31,285 nucleotides of DNA from an uncultured Spirochaetales bacterium (lineage in GTDB: Bacteria > Spirochaetota > Spirochaetia > Treponematales > Treponemataceae). The stretch is from contig CAMGSV010000004.1 of the NCBI GenBank assembly GCA_946061495.1, positions 1 to 31,285 of the forward strand, in the 5' to 3' direction. Below are positions 23,667 to 30,041 of the stretch, piece by piece. Below the pieces are notes generated by a model. It searched no databases, was not told the DNA's origin, and saw only the letters and a program-made list of their open reading frames with translations. Positions within the stretch are counted from its first letter, which is position 1, and each line of letters starts with the position of its first letter. Position numbers and translations under genes: made by a program.

Positions 23667-24527
23667 CTACCGGAGCAAGGTCAATACATTCTGAGTGGAC
23701 TGATTTGCCTGGGCCAGAATTGCCATACCAGACTGCTGCAGTACCTGGTTCTTGGTAAAGTCAACCATCTCCTTAGCCATGTCTGTATCACGGATTCTGG
23801 ACTCGGCAGACTGCAGGTTTTCGGCTGCAATGTCAATTCCACGGATGGCGTGCTCAAGGCGGTTGTAGTATCCACCCAAGTCAGCCCGCTGCTTGCTGAG
23901 CTTCTTCAGAGCCTCGTCCAGTGTTCCGATGGCACGGTTTGCCTCGTCGGGAGACTGAAGTGACATGATGGTCTCGTCACCCAGGTTGCGCAGATTCAAT
24001 GCAGTGGCAGTCATGGTACCAATGTAAACTTCCATTCTCTGGTCCATGTTTGCACCGATGTGGAACCACATAGAAGCGGTAACAGCATTTGTTCCCTCGT
24101 CGCGAGCAAAGCGACCAGTCAGCATGTTCATTCCATTGAATTGAGCCTGGCTGGCAATGCGGTCAACCTCGGCAATCAGCTGGGAAACTTCAACCTGAAT
24201 CTGCATTCTGTCTTCTTCGGTGTAAATACCATTGGAGGACTGTACGGCCAGCTCGCGAATGCGCTGAATGATGTCAGTTGTTTCCTGCAGGTACCCTTCT
24301 GTAGTCTGAATGAAAGAGAGGCCATTCTGGGCGTTCTCAGATGCCTTGTTCAAACCACGAATCTGGCTGCGCATCTTCTCGGAAACTGCCAAGCCGGAAG
24401 CATCATCACCGGCTCTGTTGATTTTCAGTCCAGAAGAAAGCTTCTCCATGTTCTTCTGAGCTGCCACGTTGGTAATGTTGGTTGAACGCTGTGAATACAT
24501 TGCGCTCATGTTGTGATTAATTACCAT
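23667..24527 (-). CDS. flaB: Core flagellin FlaB
   Basis: A 286-residue flagellin for the core of the periplasmic flagellar filament of spirochaetes. The N-terminal D0/D1 segment MVINHNMSAMYSQRSTNI and NMEKLSSGLKINRAGDDASG is standard, as is the C-terminal part (RDTDMAKEMVDFTKNQVLQQSGMAIL ... QNVLTLLR). The central variable part is short, so there is no large outer domain, as expected for spirochaetal FlaB. A strong AAAGGAG lies before the ATG. A sigma-28-type promoter at 24644-24670 gives a leader of about 110 bases with a small hairpin. A good terminator follows. No other flagellin gene is in the window. Confidence 0.96.
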   Translation of the reverse strand: MVINHNMSAMYSQRSTNITNVAAQKNMEKLSSGLKINRAGDDASGLAVSEKMRSQIRGLNKASENAQNGLSFIQTTEGYLQETTDIIQRIRELAVQSSNGIYTEEDRMQIQVEVSQLIAEVDRIASQAQFNGMNMLTGRFARDEGTNAVTASMWFHIGANMDQRMEVYIGTMTATALNLRNLGDETIMSLQSPDEANRAIGTLDEALKKLSKQRADLGGYYNRLEHAIRGIDIAAENLQSAESRIRDTDMAKEMVDFTKNQVLQQSGMAILAQANQSTQNVLTLLR

Positions 24528-24643
24528 GGTATACTCCTTTACATTTAGCCGGCATTGCTACTTTTGCACACAAGATTAGACCTTTGATTGCGGATAGAAA
24601 CGGAACAATCCAGCTGATCTTTTCAGCATACGCTGTTACTCAA

Positions 24644-24670
24644 ATTTCGGAATATATTGGTGATACTTTA
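24644..24670 (-). promoter_or_regulatory. Sigma-28-type promoter of flaB
   Basis: Minus strand: TAAAGTAT (24670-24663), 11 bases, TCCGAAAT (24651-24644), close to the TAAAGTTT-N11-GCCGATAA consensus. The first TAA of the -35 element is the stop codon of the upstream gene at 24668. Confidence 0.8.
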
Positions 24671-25117
24671 CTTTTTTTTATGACATTCTGTGCAGCCAAT
24701 GATGTGGACGTGGCGTCTGCCAGATTTTTGCATGGTCATTCTGGCCACTAGAGAACCTTCCATGGGGACAGATCTGCCGCATACGGGACAACTGCGCCGT
24801 TTTTTCTTCTCTCCGTCCTTGCTGTAGCAGTAGGGGCAGCCCTGGATGGTGCAGCGTTGATCCTGGTCTATTTCTGAAGTGAGGGGACGGTATACCTTTG
24901 AGAATAGATTGATTCCAGGTGTCAGGGCGGAGTCGCAGAGGGGACAATAGGTTTTTGAAGGATGCCCCTCCTTCTTCTGGGGCTTTTTTTCATCGGGCTC
25001 ATCTTTGTTTTTTTTCTTCTTGTAGTAGGAATTTGCCAGCTCTACATATTTTCCAAAGAGAAAGAGTATTAATCCTATGAGTGCACCGATGGCAAGAACA
25101 ATGAACAATTCGCTCAT
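24668..25117 (-). CDS. Membrane-anchored Cys-rich (zinc-ribbon) protein
   Basis: A 149-residue protein of unknown function. It has one N-terminal membrane helix (FIVLAIGALIGLILFLFGKYVEL), a very Lys/Glu-rich linker (YYKKKKNKDEPDEKKPQKK) and a Cys-rich end with CPLC (near 58-61), CTIQGCPYC (about 88-96), CPVC (about 109-112) and CTEC (about 142-145). These pairs look like two zinc ribbons. Orientation by the positive-inside rule puts the zinc part in the cytosol. It begins 2 bases after the ALDH stop on the same strand, so it is the second gene of that unit. Its stop codon doubles as the flaB -35 element. A role is not evident. Confidence 0.75.
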   Translation of the reverse strand: MSELFIVLAIGALIGLILFLFGKYVELANSYYKKKKNKDEPDEKKPQKKEGHPSKTYCPLCDSALTPGINLFSKVYRPLTSEIDQDQRCTIQGCPYCYSKDGEKKKRRSCPVCGRSVPMEGSLVARMTMQKSGRRHVHIIGCTECHKKK

Positions 25118-25119
25118 GA

Positions 25120-26529
25120 CTACTTCAACAGCAGCTTCAGCAGCCCCAGCACCTTTTCCTTGTAGGGTGGATACCGTAAGGAAATGTCCATCTTGGTGGG
25201 TTTCGTTAGGATGGATTTCTTGTGGCTAAAGGTGTCAAAACCAGCCTTGCCGTGGTAACTACCCATGCCGCTGTGGCCTGTTCCGCCAAAGGGTAAATGG
25301 GAAGAGACGGCGTGAAGCATGGTGTCGTTTATACAGCCACCACCAAATCTCAGGCTTCTGGTTACCAGTTTTTGAGTCGCCTTGTCCTGGGAGAAGAGAT
25401 AGAGTGCCAGTGGCTCTGGCTTTTGACGGATAAAGGCCACCGCCTCCTCCACGGAACGAATGGGCAGCACCGGCAAAATCGGTCCGAAAATCTCGTCCTG
25501 CATCACCGGTGCGTCAGGCTCTGGAGAGTCCAGTATCACCGGCTTGATTTTCCGGGCCTCCTTGTTGTAGGTAGGGCTGGTGCTGCAGCAGGGGATGCCC
25601 CTTCCGTTGGCAGGGTTGTTACCATTGGCAAAATTCAACAATCGGAAGAAGTGTCGCTCGTTTACAATCGAGGAAAGGCCGCTGTCTGCCGCCACGGGAT
25701 TTTCCCCGTAAAATTCCTCCATAGCGGCCCGCATCAGTTCTATCAACTGGTCCTTCTTGTCCTCCTGCACCAGCACGTAATCTGGTGCAGTGCAGGTTTG
25801 GCCGCTGTTCACCAGCTTTCCCCAGACGATTCGCTTGGCTGCCACCTCAATATCAGCGGTGGAATCCACAATGCAGGGGCTCTTGCCTCCCAGCTCCAGA
25901 CACACCGGAGTCAGGTTCCTGGCGGCGGCCTCCATCACCTTCTTTCCGGCAGTGGCACCACCAGTGTAGAAGATGAAGTCGTATTTTTGTGCCAGCATTG
26001 GTTGGTGGATTTCTGTTCCTCCCGTTATGACTGCCACCTGCTCCTGGGGGAAAATGCTTCCAATGATGGCGGCCAGCAGCTTTTCGCAGGCTGGTGTACT
26101 GTGGGAGGGCTTCAGGATAACACAGTTTCCCGCCGCAATGGCCGCAACTGTTGCCATCAAGGAGAGCTGGATGGGGTAGTTCCAGGGAGCGATTACCAGG
26201 GTGCAGCCATAAGGCTCCGACAAAACCTTGCTGACTCCTGGAAATGCCATCAGGGGAGTTGGCCGTAGCTTGGGGAGGCTCCACACAGGCAGCCATCGCC
26301 TGATGTAATTGATTTCCTTCACAAGAATTCCCAGCTCTGTGGCATAGGCTTCTACAGGAGATTTGTGGAGGTCTGCCGCCAGTGCCGCAAGAATATCCGC
26401 TTGCCGTTGTAGCAACAGGTTTCGTAGCTTGAGGAGCTGTTCCCTGCGGAAAGCCACCTCCTGCGTCTTGCCTGTTGAGAAAAAAGCTTTTTGTCTGTCT
26501 ACCAATTCTGAGAGCTCAACTGAAGTCAT
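25120..26529 (-). CDS. Aldehyde dehydrogenase, class 3-like
   Basis: A 469-residue NAD(P)-dependent enzyme that oxidises aldehydes to acids, nearest in layout to the ALDH3/coniferyl-type group, which is shorter than the ~500-residue classes. Visible residues: APWNYP (114-119), the cofactor lysine in LKPSH (Lys140), FYTGGATAG in place of the usual FTGS turn, the general base in LELGGKSP (Glu212), the nucleophile in SGQTCTAPDY (Cys246) and EIFGPILPV near the C-terminal half. The ATG at 26529 is used; the open frame extends to a GTG at 26562, but that codon lies within the -35 box. The -10 box ends 6 bases before the ATG, so the message should be leaderless. The substrate is unknown. Confidence 0.9.
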   Translation of the reverse strand: MTSVELSELVDRQKAFFSTGKTQEVAFRREQLLKLRNLLLQRQADILAALAADLHKSPVEAYATELGILVKEINYIRRWLPVWSLPKLRPTPLMAFPGVSKVLSEPYGCTLVIAPWNYPIQLSLMATVAAIAAGNCVILKPSHSTPACEKLLAAIIGSIFPQEQVAVITGGTEIHQPMLAQKYDFIFYTGGATAGKKVMEAAARNLTPVCLELGGKSPCIVDSTADIEVAAKRIVWGKLVNSGQTCTAPDYVLVQEDKKDQLIELMRAAMEEFYGENPVAADSGLSSIVNERHFFRLLNFANGNNPANGRGIPCCSTSPTYNKEARKIKPVILDSPEPDAPVMQDEIFGPILPVLPIRSVEEAVAFIRQKPEPLALYLFSQDKATQKLVTRSLRFGGGCINDTMLHAVSSHLPFGGTGHSGMGSYHGKAGFDTFSHKKSILTKPTKMDISLRYPPYKEKVLGLLKLLLK

Positions 26530-26535
26530 AGGGAA

Positions 26536-26564
26536 AGTATAGCCGGAAATGGTGAAATGCACAA
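26536..26564 (-). promoter_or_regulatory. Promoter of the ALDH gene, predicted leaderless
   Basis: Minus strand: TTGTGC (26564-26559), 17-base spacer, TATACT (26541-26536), six bases TTCCCT, then ATG at 26529. No Shine-Dalgarno sequence. Confidence 0.6.
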
Positions 26565-26580
26565 TGCGGATTGAGAAGGC

Positions 26581-26611
26581 AACAAAGAAAGGGCCGCCCT
26601 GCGGACGGCCC
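26581..26611 (-). terminator. Terminator of the outer-membrane protein gene
   Basis: GC-rich stem GGGCCG (26591-26596) with CGGCCC (26606-26611) and inner CC/GG pairs. On the minus strand it is followed by TTTCTTTGTT. It lies 28 bases after the stop at 26640. Confidence 0.8.
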
Positions 26612-26639
26612 CAACTAGAAGGTTTAATGTGCGTTCAAA

Positions 26640-27302
26640 TTAGAACTTCAGGGCGTAACCCAGGGAAATGTTGAAGTTGCGGCGAGTCAGTAAATCGTCC
26701 TTCTCGTCAACACCGTCATACTTTACCTTTACAGGGGTAAAGTCGTTTACATAGCTCAAACCAGCGGTAACAGAACCGGGGCCAGCGGGAATGCCCACCT
26801 CAACACCAGCAACAATACCAGGGATGAAGCCAGTAACCTTCATGCCGTCCGCCTGTCCGGACTCTTTCTCACCATCTACAGTCACTGTCATCTTGGGAGA
26901 CCCCACAGGAACAGAGAAGTTCATACCAACCATGGGGGTAATCATGATGGAGCCCACCGGAATGTCATAGGTCACCAGCAAGGGGAAGTCCAAGGACAGG
27001 TAGGAGGCTGTTGTGGTCATTTCCACTCCTAGCATCTCAACTTTCATACCAGCACCGTTGTTGGCGGTGAGGCCAAACTCCAGCTGCACACCCAGGGCAG
27101 GCAGGAAGGGCAGGTTGTAGCGGCCGTAGATGGAGCCGCCGCCGTTCACCATGAAGGCGTTCTTTGCATCATCGGGCAGTTCAACGGCTAGCTTGGATCC
27201 CAAGTTCATTCCGAATGTTCCCTTTGCACCTACAGTAATCTGTGCGCAAACCATGCTTACTGCAACTGCGGCCACTACGGCCATGGCAATAATCTTTTTC
27301 AT
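26640..27302 (-). CDS. Small outer-membrane beta-barrel protein
   Basis: A 220-residue protein with a classical signal peptide (MKKIIAMAVVAAVAVSMVCA, cut at Ala20-Gln21) and a body of eight or so amphipathic strands separated by short turns (for example GGGSIYGRYNLP, LGVQLEFGLTAN, FPLLVTYDIP, SVTAGLSYVNDF). It ends NISLGYALKF with a terminal Phe, the usual barrel signal. It resembles small OmpA/OmpW-like or porin-family barrels; pore or transport activity is not shown by the sequence. AAAGGAG precedes the ATG. It is divergent from an XRE regulator, with palindromes in the shared region, so it is a good candidate target of that regulator. A strong terminator follows. Confidence 0.85.
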   Translation of the reverse strand: MKKIIAMAVVAAVAVSMVCAQITVGAKGTFGMNLGSKLAVELPDDAKNAFMVNGGGSIYGRYNLPFLPALGVQLEFGLTANNGAGMKVEMLGVEMTTTASYLSLDFPLLVTYDIPVGSIMITPMVGMNFSVPVGSPKMTVTVDGEKESGQADGMKVTGFIPGIVAGVEVGIPAGPGSVTAGLSYVNDFTPVKVKYDGVDEKDDLLTRRNFNISLGYALKF

Positions 27303-27316
27303 TATACATCTCCTTT

Positions 27317-27338
27317 GTTGTTACTTAGAAGTAACAAC
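27317..27338. promoter_or_regulatory. Palindrome in the leader of the outer-membrane protein gene
   Basis: Arms GTTGTTACTT (27317-27326) and AAGTAACAAC (27329-27338) match perfectly around 2 bases. The AAAGGAG ribosome site of the gene at 27302 follows at once. It could act as an operator or as an mRNA hairpin protecting the 5' end. Confidence 0.6.
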
Positions 27339-27347
27339 TTAAGATAA

Positions 27348-27375
27348 TAATTACTTTAAAAAAACAAATAGTCAA
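27348..27375 (-). promoter_or_regulatory. Probable promoter of the outer-membrane protein gene
   Basis: Minus strand: TTGACT (27375-27370), 16-base spacer, TAATTA (27353-27348); AATTAT at 17 bases is the alternative -10 box. Confidence 0.5.
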
Positions 27376-27383
27376 GTATCAAT

Positions 27384-27399
27384 TACGTTTTTTAACGTA
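27384..27399. promoter_or_regulatory. Inverted repeat, possible XRE operator
   Basis: TACGTT (27384-27389) and AACGTA (27394-27399) around TTTT. It lies between the divergent start regions, just upstream of the -35 box of the outer-membrane gene and overlapping the -10 region (TATTTT, 27398-27403) of the XRE gene. Confidence 0.45.
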
Positions 27400-27409
27400 T
27401 TTTGTGAAA

Positions 27410-27736
27410 ATGAGTTTTCGGGAAAACTTGAAGGCGGAGCTTGCATACCAGGATGTTCTCGTCAAGGAACTGGCGGCGTTGGCAGGAATCAACAAGCGGA
27501 CGCTGGACAACTACCTGCGGGAAAAGGCCAATACGCCACCCGCCGACGTGGCGGTAAAGATTGCCCACGCCCTCAATGTTTCTGTAGAATATCTTGTCAC
27601 TGGTGTAGAGTCTGTGGCGGCAGACAAGCCCAGCGAGGTGGTGGAATTGCTTTCTATATATTCTGATTTGTCTCTCGTGAACAAGCGGAATCTTCTGGCA
27701 ATCGCCCGAATCCTTCAGGGCAATGGTGCCAGCTAG
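27410..27736 (+). CDS. XRE-family helix-turn-helix regulator
   Basis: A 108-residue DNA-binding protein with a Cro/C1-type HTH in the first ~65 residues: LAYQDVLVKELAALAGINKRTLDNYL, then PPADVAVKIAHALNVSVEYLVTG, which is the standard XRE pattern. The rest (LLSIYSDLSLVNKRNLLAIARIL) is a helical segment suited to dimerisation. It is chromosomal-type with no phage genes near. It is transcribed away from the outer-membrane gene at 27302, with shared palindromes suggesting control of itself and that gene. ATG at 27410 is chosen; GTG at 27404 is in frame but falls between the -10-like TATTTT and the ATG. No ribosome site is present, so it may be leaderless, although the -35 box is poor. Confidence 0.85.
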   Translation: MSFRENLKAELAYQDVLVKELAALAGINKRTLDNYLREKANTPPADVAVKIAHALNVSVEYLVTGVESVAADKPSEVVELLSIYSDLSLVNKRNLLAIARILQGNGAS

Positions 27737-27745
27737 TACGGGACT

Positions 27746-27790
27746 TGGACGAATGCGTGCAAATTTTCCAGGGGAAAATTTCTTGGTCCA
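27746..27790. terminator. Two-tier hairpin after the XRE gene
   Basis: Inner arms AAATTTTCC (27761-27769) and GGAAAATTT (27773-27781) match perfectly around AGG. Outer arms TGGAC (27746-27750) and GTCCA (27786-27790) enclose them. It lies 10 bases after the stop and probably ends the XRE transcript, though there is no long T run. Confidence 0.55.
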
Positions 27791-27861
27791 GGTACACGGG
27801 TAGCCAGACGTGAAAATCCTTTGAAATCCGTAGAAAAATATACCATTTGGTCGATTATCAC

Positions 27862-27890
27862 TTGCAATTATTCTGTTTAAATAGTATAAA
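27862..27890 (+). promoter_or_regulatory. Strong promoter in front of the structured non-coding stretch
   Basis: TTGCAA (27862-27867), 17-base spacer, TATAAA (27885-27890), AT-rich upstream. Expected start about 27897. No credible protein start follows, so it should drive a non-coding RNA or a long tuf leader. Confidence 0.6.
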
Positions 27891-27896
27891 TAAAAA

Positions 27897-28240
27897 CCAC
27901 TACTTTAATTTGTGGTGATGAAGATACAATCTTCGGGTTCTTTTAGAGTCAAGCAGACAGAGGAGCGTCTGGCGAAACCGTAAAGCTTTCTATAAATATA
28001 GTTAGAAAGCAGGAAGTTCGCAGCCCTTGGATTGTAGCCGGTTGAGCCATTGGTGAGGCTGGCATTTGAACGGCAAGGGTGTCTGAGCAATGGTCGCTCC
28101 TGGCAGTGTACCAAACCGTTCGTCAAATACGGATTTGATGGTGATAGGTGGTCCGGCCGAAGCAGTCCGAATAGATGGACTGTTCAAGCAAGAGAGTTGT
28201 GTCCAGGACAGACTCTCCGGGGAGTTGTTTCCCCATCCCT
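27897..28240 (+). ncRNA. Candidate structured non-coding RNA or long tuf leader
   Basis: About 340 bases with no credible gene on either strand but a dense series of stems, in order: ACCAC/GTGGT (27896/27912), GAAGAT/ATCTTC (27920/27929), CAGAC/GTCTG (27954/27967), GCTTTCTA/TAGAAAGC (27985/28003), CCCTTG/CAAGGG (28024/28074) enclosing AGCC/GGCT, CAGTCC/GGACTG (28163/28177), GAGAGT/ACTCTC (28192/28212) with TGT/ACA inside, and GGGGA/TCCCC (28219/28230). ATGAAG near the 5' end can also pair with CTTCAT just after 28248. A good promoter lies upstream. I looked for and did not find the hallmark sequences of RNase P RNA, tmRNA (no tRNA-like T loop or CCA end), bacterial SRP RNA or 6S RNA. The exact ends are unknown; transcription might also continue into tuf. 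Confidence 0.4.
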
Positions 28241-28278
28241 CCTTATCAACTTCATGTAAATCCGATTTAATAGTGCTT

Positions 28279-28303
28279 AAGAATGCAGTGCATTCTTTAT
28301 AAT
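28279..28303 (+). promoter_or_regulatory. tuf -10 box preceded by a perfect palindrome
   Basis: TATAAT at 28298-28303 is a perfect -10 box; the -35 region (near 28275) is poor. Immediately before it AAGAATGCA (28279-28287) and TGCATTCTT (28289-28297) form a 9-base-arm palindrome that fills the spacer. Confidence 0.5.
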
Positions 28304-28323
28304 ATGGCAATTATTTTTTTAAT

Positions 28324-28344
28324 TATACCTGAGTATCTGGTATA
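28324..28344 (+). other. Hairpin abutting the tuf ribosome site
   Basis: TATACC (28324-28329) and GGTATA (28339-28344) around a 9-base loop. The AGGAGG site of tuf follows directly at 28344-28349. Confidence 0.5.
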
Positions 28345-28354
28345 GGAGGATTAC

Positions 28355-29542
28355 ATGGCAAAGGAAAAGTTCGAAAGAACTAAACCCCACATGAACGTAG
28401 GAACCATCGGTCACGTTGACCATGGTAAGACAACTCTTTCTGCTGCTATTACTCAGCACTGCGCCAAGAAGTTTGGTGACAAGGCTCTGAAGTATGATGA
28501 AATCGACAATGCACCAGAAGAGAAGGCTCGTGGTATTACTATCAATACCCGTCACCTGGAGTACCAGTCAGACAAGCGTCACTATGCTCACATTGACTGC
28601 CCCGGCCACGCAGACTATATCAAGAACATGATTACTGGTGCCGCTCAGATGGACGGTGCTATCCTCGTAGTGTCTGCACCTGACTCTGTTATGCCCCAGA
28701 CAAAGGAACATATCTTGTTGGCCCGCCAGGTAGGTGTACCTGGAATCATCGTATTCTTGAACAAGGTTGACTTGGTTGACGATCCCGAGCTGCTGGAGTT
28801 GGTTGAAGAGGAAGTTAAAGATGTTCTTACTTCTTATGGATTCCCTGAGGATACTCCTATTATCAAGGGTTCCGCATTCCATGCCCTCAAGGATGATGCA
28901 ACCGCTGAGGATACAAAGTGTATCGATGAGTTGCTGGAGGTTATGGACTCATACTTCCAGGATCCTGCCCGTGATTCAGATCTCCCCTTCCTGATGCCTG
29001 TTGAGGATGTGTTTACCATCTCTGGACGCGGTACTGTAGTGACAGGACGTATCGAGCGTGGTATCATCAAGTTGAACGAGGAAGTGGAGATTGTTGGTAT
29101 CCGCCCCACCCAGAAGACTGTTATCACCGGTATCGAGATGTTCAACAAGCTGCTGGATCAGGGAGAGGCTGGAGACAACGTTGGTCTGCTGCTCCGCGGT
29201 ATCGATAAGAAGTCCGTTGAGCGCGGTCAGGTTCTGGCCAAGCCTGGTTCAATCACTCCTCACACCAAGTTCGAGGGACAGATTTACGTTCTGTCAAAGG
29301 AAGAGGGTGGACGCCACAGTCCCTTCTTCTCCGGCTATCGCCCCCAGTTCTACTTCCGCACCACCGACATCACCGGTACCATCACTCTGCCCGAGGGCGT
29401 TGACATGGTTAAGCCCGGTGACAACACCAAGATCATCGGTGAGTTGATTCACCCCGTTGCTATGGACAAGGGTCTGAAGTTCGCTATCCGCGAGGGTGGA
29501 CGCACAATTGCTTCTGGACAGGTAACAGAGGTTAAGGAATAA
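28355..29542 (+). CDS. tuf: Translation elongation factor EF-Tu
   Basis: A 395-residue GTPase that delivers aminoacyl-tRNA to the ribosome. G1 is GHVDHGKT (19-26), G2 is in RGITINT, G3 DCPGH (81-85), G4 NKVD (136-139), and domains 2 and 3 are complete (GRGTVVTGRIERG ... GGRTIASGQV). The segment SAPDSVMPQTKEH replaces the usual ATDGPMPQTREH, a wording I associate with spirochaetes. Codon use is strongly biased, as expected for a highly expressed gene. AGGAGG precedes the ATG at a good distance. It is followed by rpsJ, rplC and rplD, the spirochaetal arrangement in which tuf heads the S10 cluster. A hairpin at 29557-29584 separates it from rpsJ. Confidence 0.98.
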   Translation: MAKEKFERTKPHMNVGTIGHVDHGKTTLSAAITQHCAKKFGDKALKYDEIDNAPEEKARGITINTRHLEYQSDKRHYAHIDCPGHADYIKNMITGAAQMDGAILVVSAPDSVMPQTKEHILLARQVGVPGIIVFLNKVDLVDDPELLELVEEEVKDVLTSYGFPEDTPIIKGSAFHALKDDATAEDTKCIDELLEVMDSYFQDPARDSDLPFLMPVEDVFTISGRGTVVTGRIERGIIKLNEEVEIVGIRPTQKTVITGIEMFNKLLDQGEAGDNVGLLLRGIDKKSVERGQVLAKPGSITPHTKFEGQIYVLSKEEGGRHSPFFSGYRPQFYFRTTDITGTITLPEGVDMVKPGDNTKIIGELIHPVAMDKGLKFAIREGGRTIASGQVTEVKE

Positions 29543-29556
29543 TTTGATTGGTTGGA

Positions 29557-29584
29557 AGGCTGCCCGGACTAGTCTGGGTAGCCT
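29557..29584 (+). terminator. Strong hairpin between tuf and rpsJ
   Basis: AGGCT-g-CCC-g-GAC / GTC-t-GGG-t-AGCCT, with the self-complementary ACTAGT at its tip. It is followed by TCCATGTTTTCC, only a short T run, so it may be a partial terminator or an RNase processing site that lowers rpsJ relative to tuf. Confidence 0.55.
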
Positions 29585-29605
29585 CCATGTTTTCCAGGAG
29601 GAATA

Positions 29606-29914
29606 ATGGCTATCGAAAAGATTCGTGTCAGACTGCGGGCATTCGATGTTGGTCTGATCGATCAGAGTGCAAAGGCCATCGTGCAGACAGTTCAGCAGGC
29701 AGGTGCAAAGGTTTCCGGACCCATCCCACTGCCTACGAGAATCAACAAGGTGACTGTGTTGCGGTCTCCTCACGTTAATAAGAAGTCACGTGAGCAGTTT
29801 GAGATGCGCACCCACAAGCGGCTTATTGATATTATCGAGCCATCAGCTGATGTAATGGATTCGCTGATGAAGCTTGAGCTGCCGGCTGGCGTTGATGTAG
29901 AAATTAAGCAGTAG
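29606..29914 (+). CDS. rpsJ: 30S ribosomal protein S10
   Basis: 102 residues, full length for S10, which sits in the 30S head and also forms the NusB-S10 antitermination pair. The start EKIRVRLRAFDVGLIDQSAKAIV, the PIPLPTRINKVTVLRSPHVNKKSREQFEMRTHKRLIDI core and the closing LMKLELPAGVDVEIKQ are standard. AGGAGG lies close before the ATG. First ribosomal gene of the S10 cluster. Confidence 0.97.
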   Translation: MAIEKIRVRLRAFDVGLIDQSAKAIVQTVQQAGAKVSGPIPLPTRINKVTVLRSPHVNKKSREQFEMRTHKRLIDIIEPSADVMDSLMKLELPAGVDVEIKQ

Positions 29915-29932
29915 GTCGTTGGCTTGCTGTTC

Positions 29933-30020
29933 GCAGTTGCTGTTTACAGCACTGCACTGGTACGGTTCCCCGGATCAGGGAATGGCGGCTGGGTAAGTTT
30001 ATATGGGGAAGTTTTTTCCT
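29933..30020 (+). promoter_or_regulatory. Structured leader between rpsJ and rplC
   Basis: The 127-base gap before rplC holds three stems: GCAGT-t-GCTG with CAGC-ACTGC (29933-29955), TTCCC/GGGAA (29966-29982) and GGGGAA with TTCCTC (about 30005-30020). Such a gap is long for these two genes. Autogenous control by a ribosomal protein such as L4 or L3 is an inference. Confidence 0.45.
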
Positions 30021-30041
30021 CAAGTTAAGGAGAATATCAGA

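Noticed and set aside
25297..26268. 323-codon plus-strand open frame opposite the aldehyde dehydrogenase
   Set aside because: Antisense shadow of a gene with intact catalytic residues; no recognisable protein pattern.
27897..28240. Assignment of the structured stretch to RNase P RNA, tmRNA, SRP RNA or 6S RNA
   Set aside because: No GAGGAAAGTCC or ACAGAA core of RNase P RNA, no tRNA-like end of tmRNA, no CCGGAAGGNAGCAG of SRP RNA (only a distant likeness near 28151-28168), and no single long bulged hairpin as in 6S RNA.
27905..28310. Open frames of 69-102 codons on both strands in the tuf upstream stretch
   Set aside because: They overlap each other on opposite strands and cross the hairpins; none has a good start signal or a recognisable fold.
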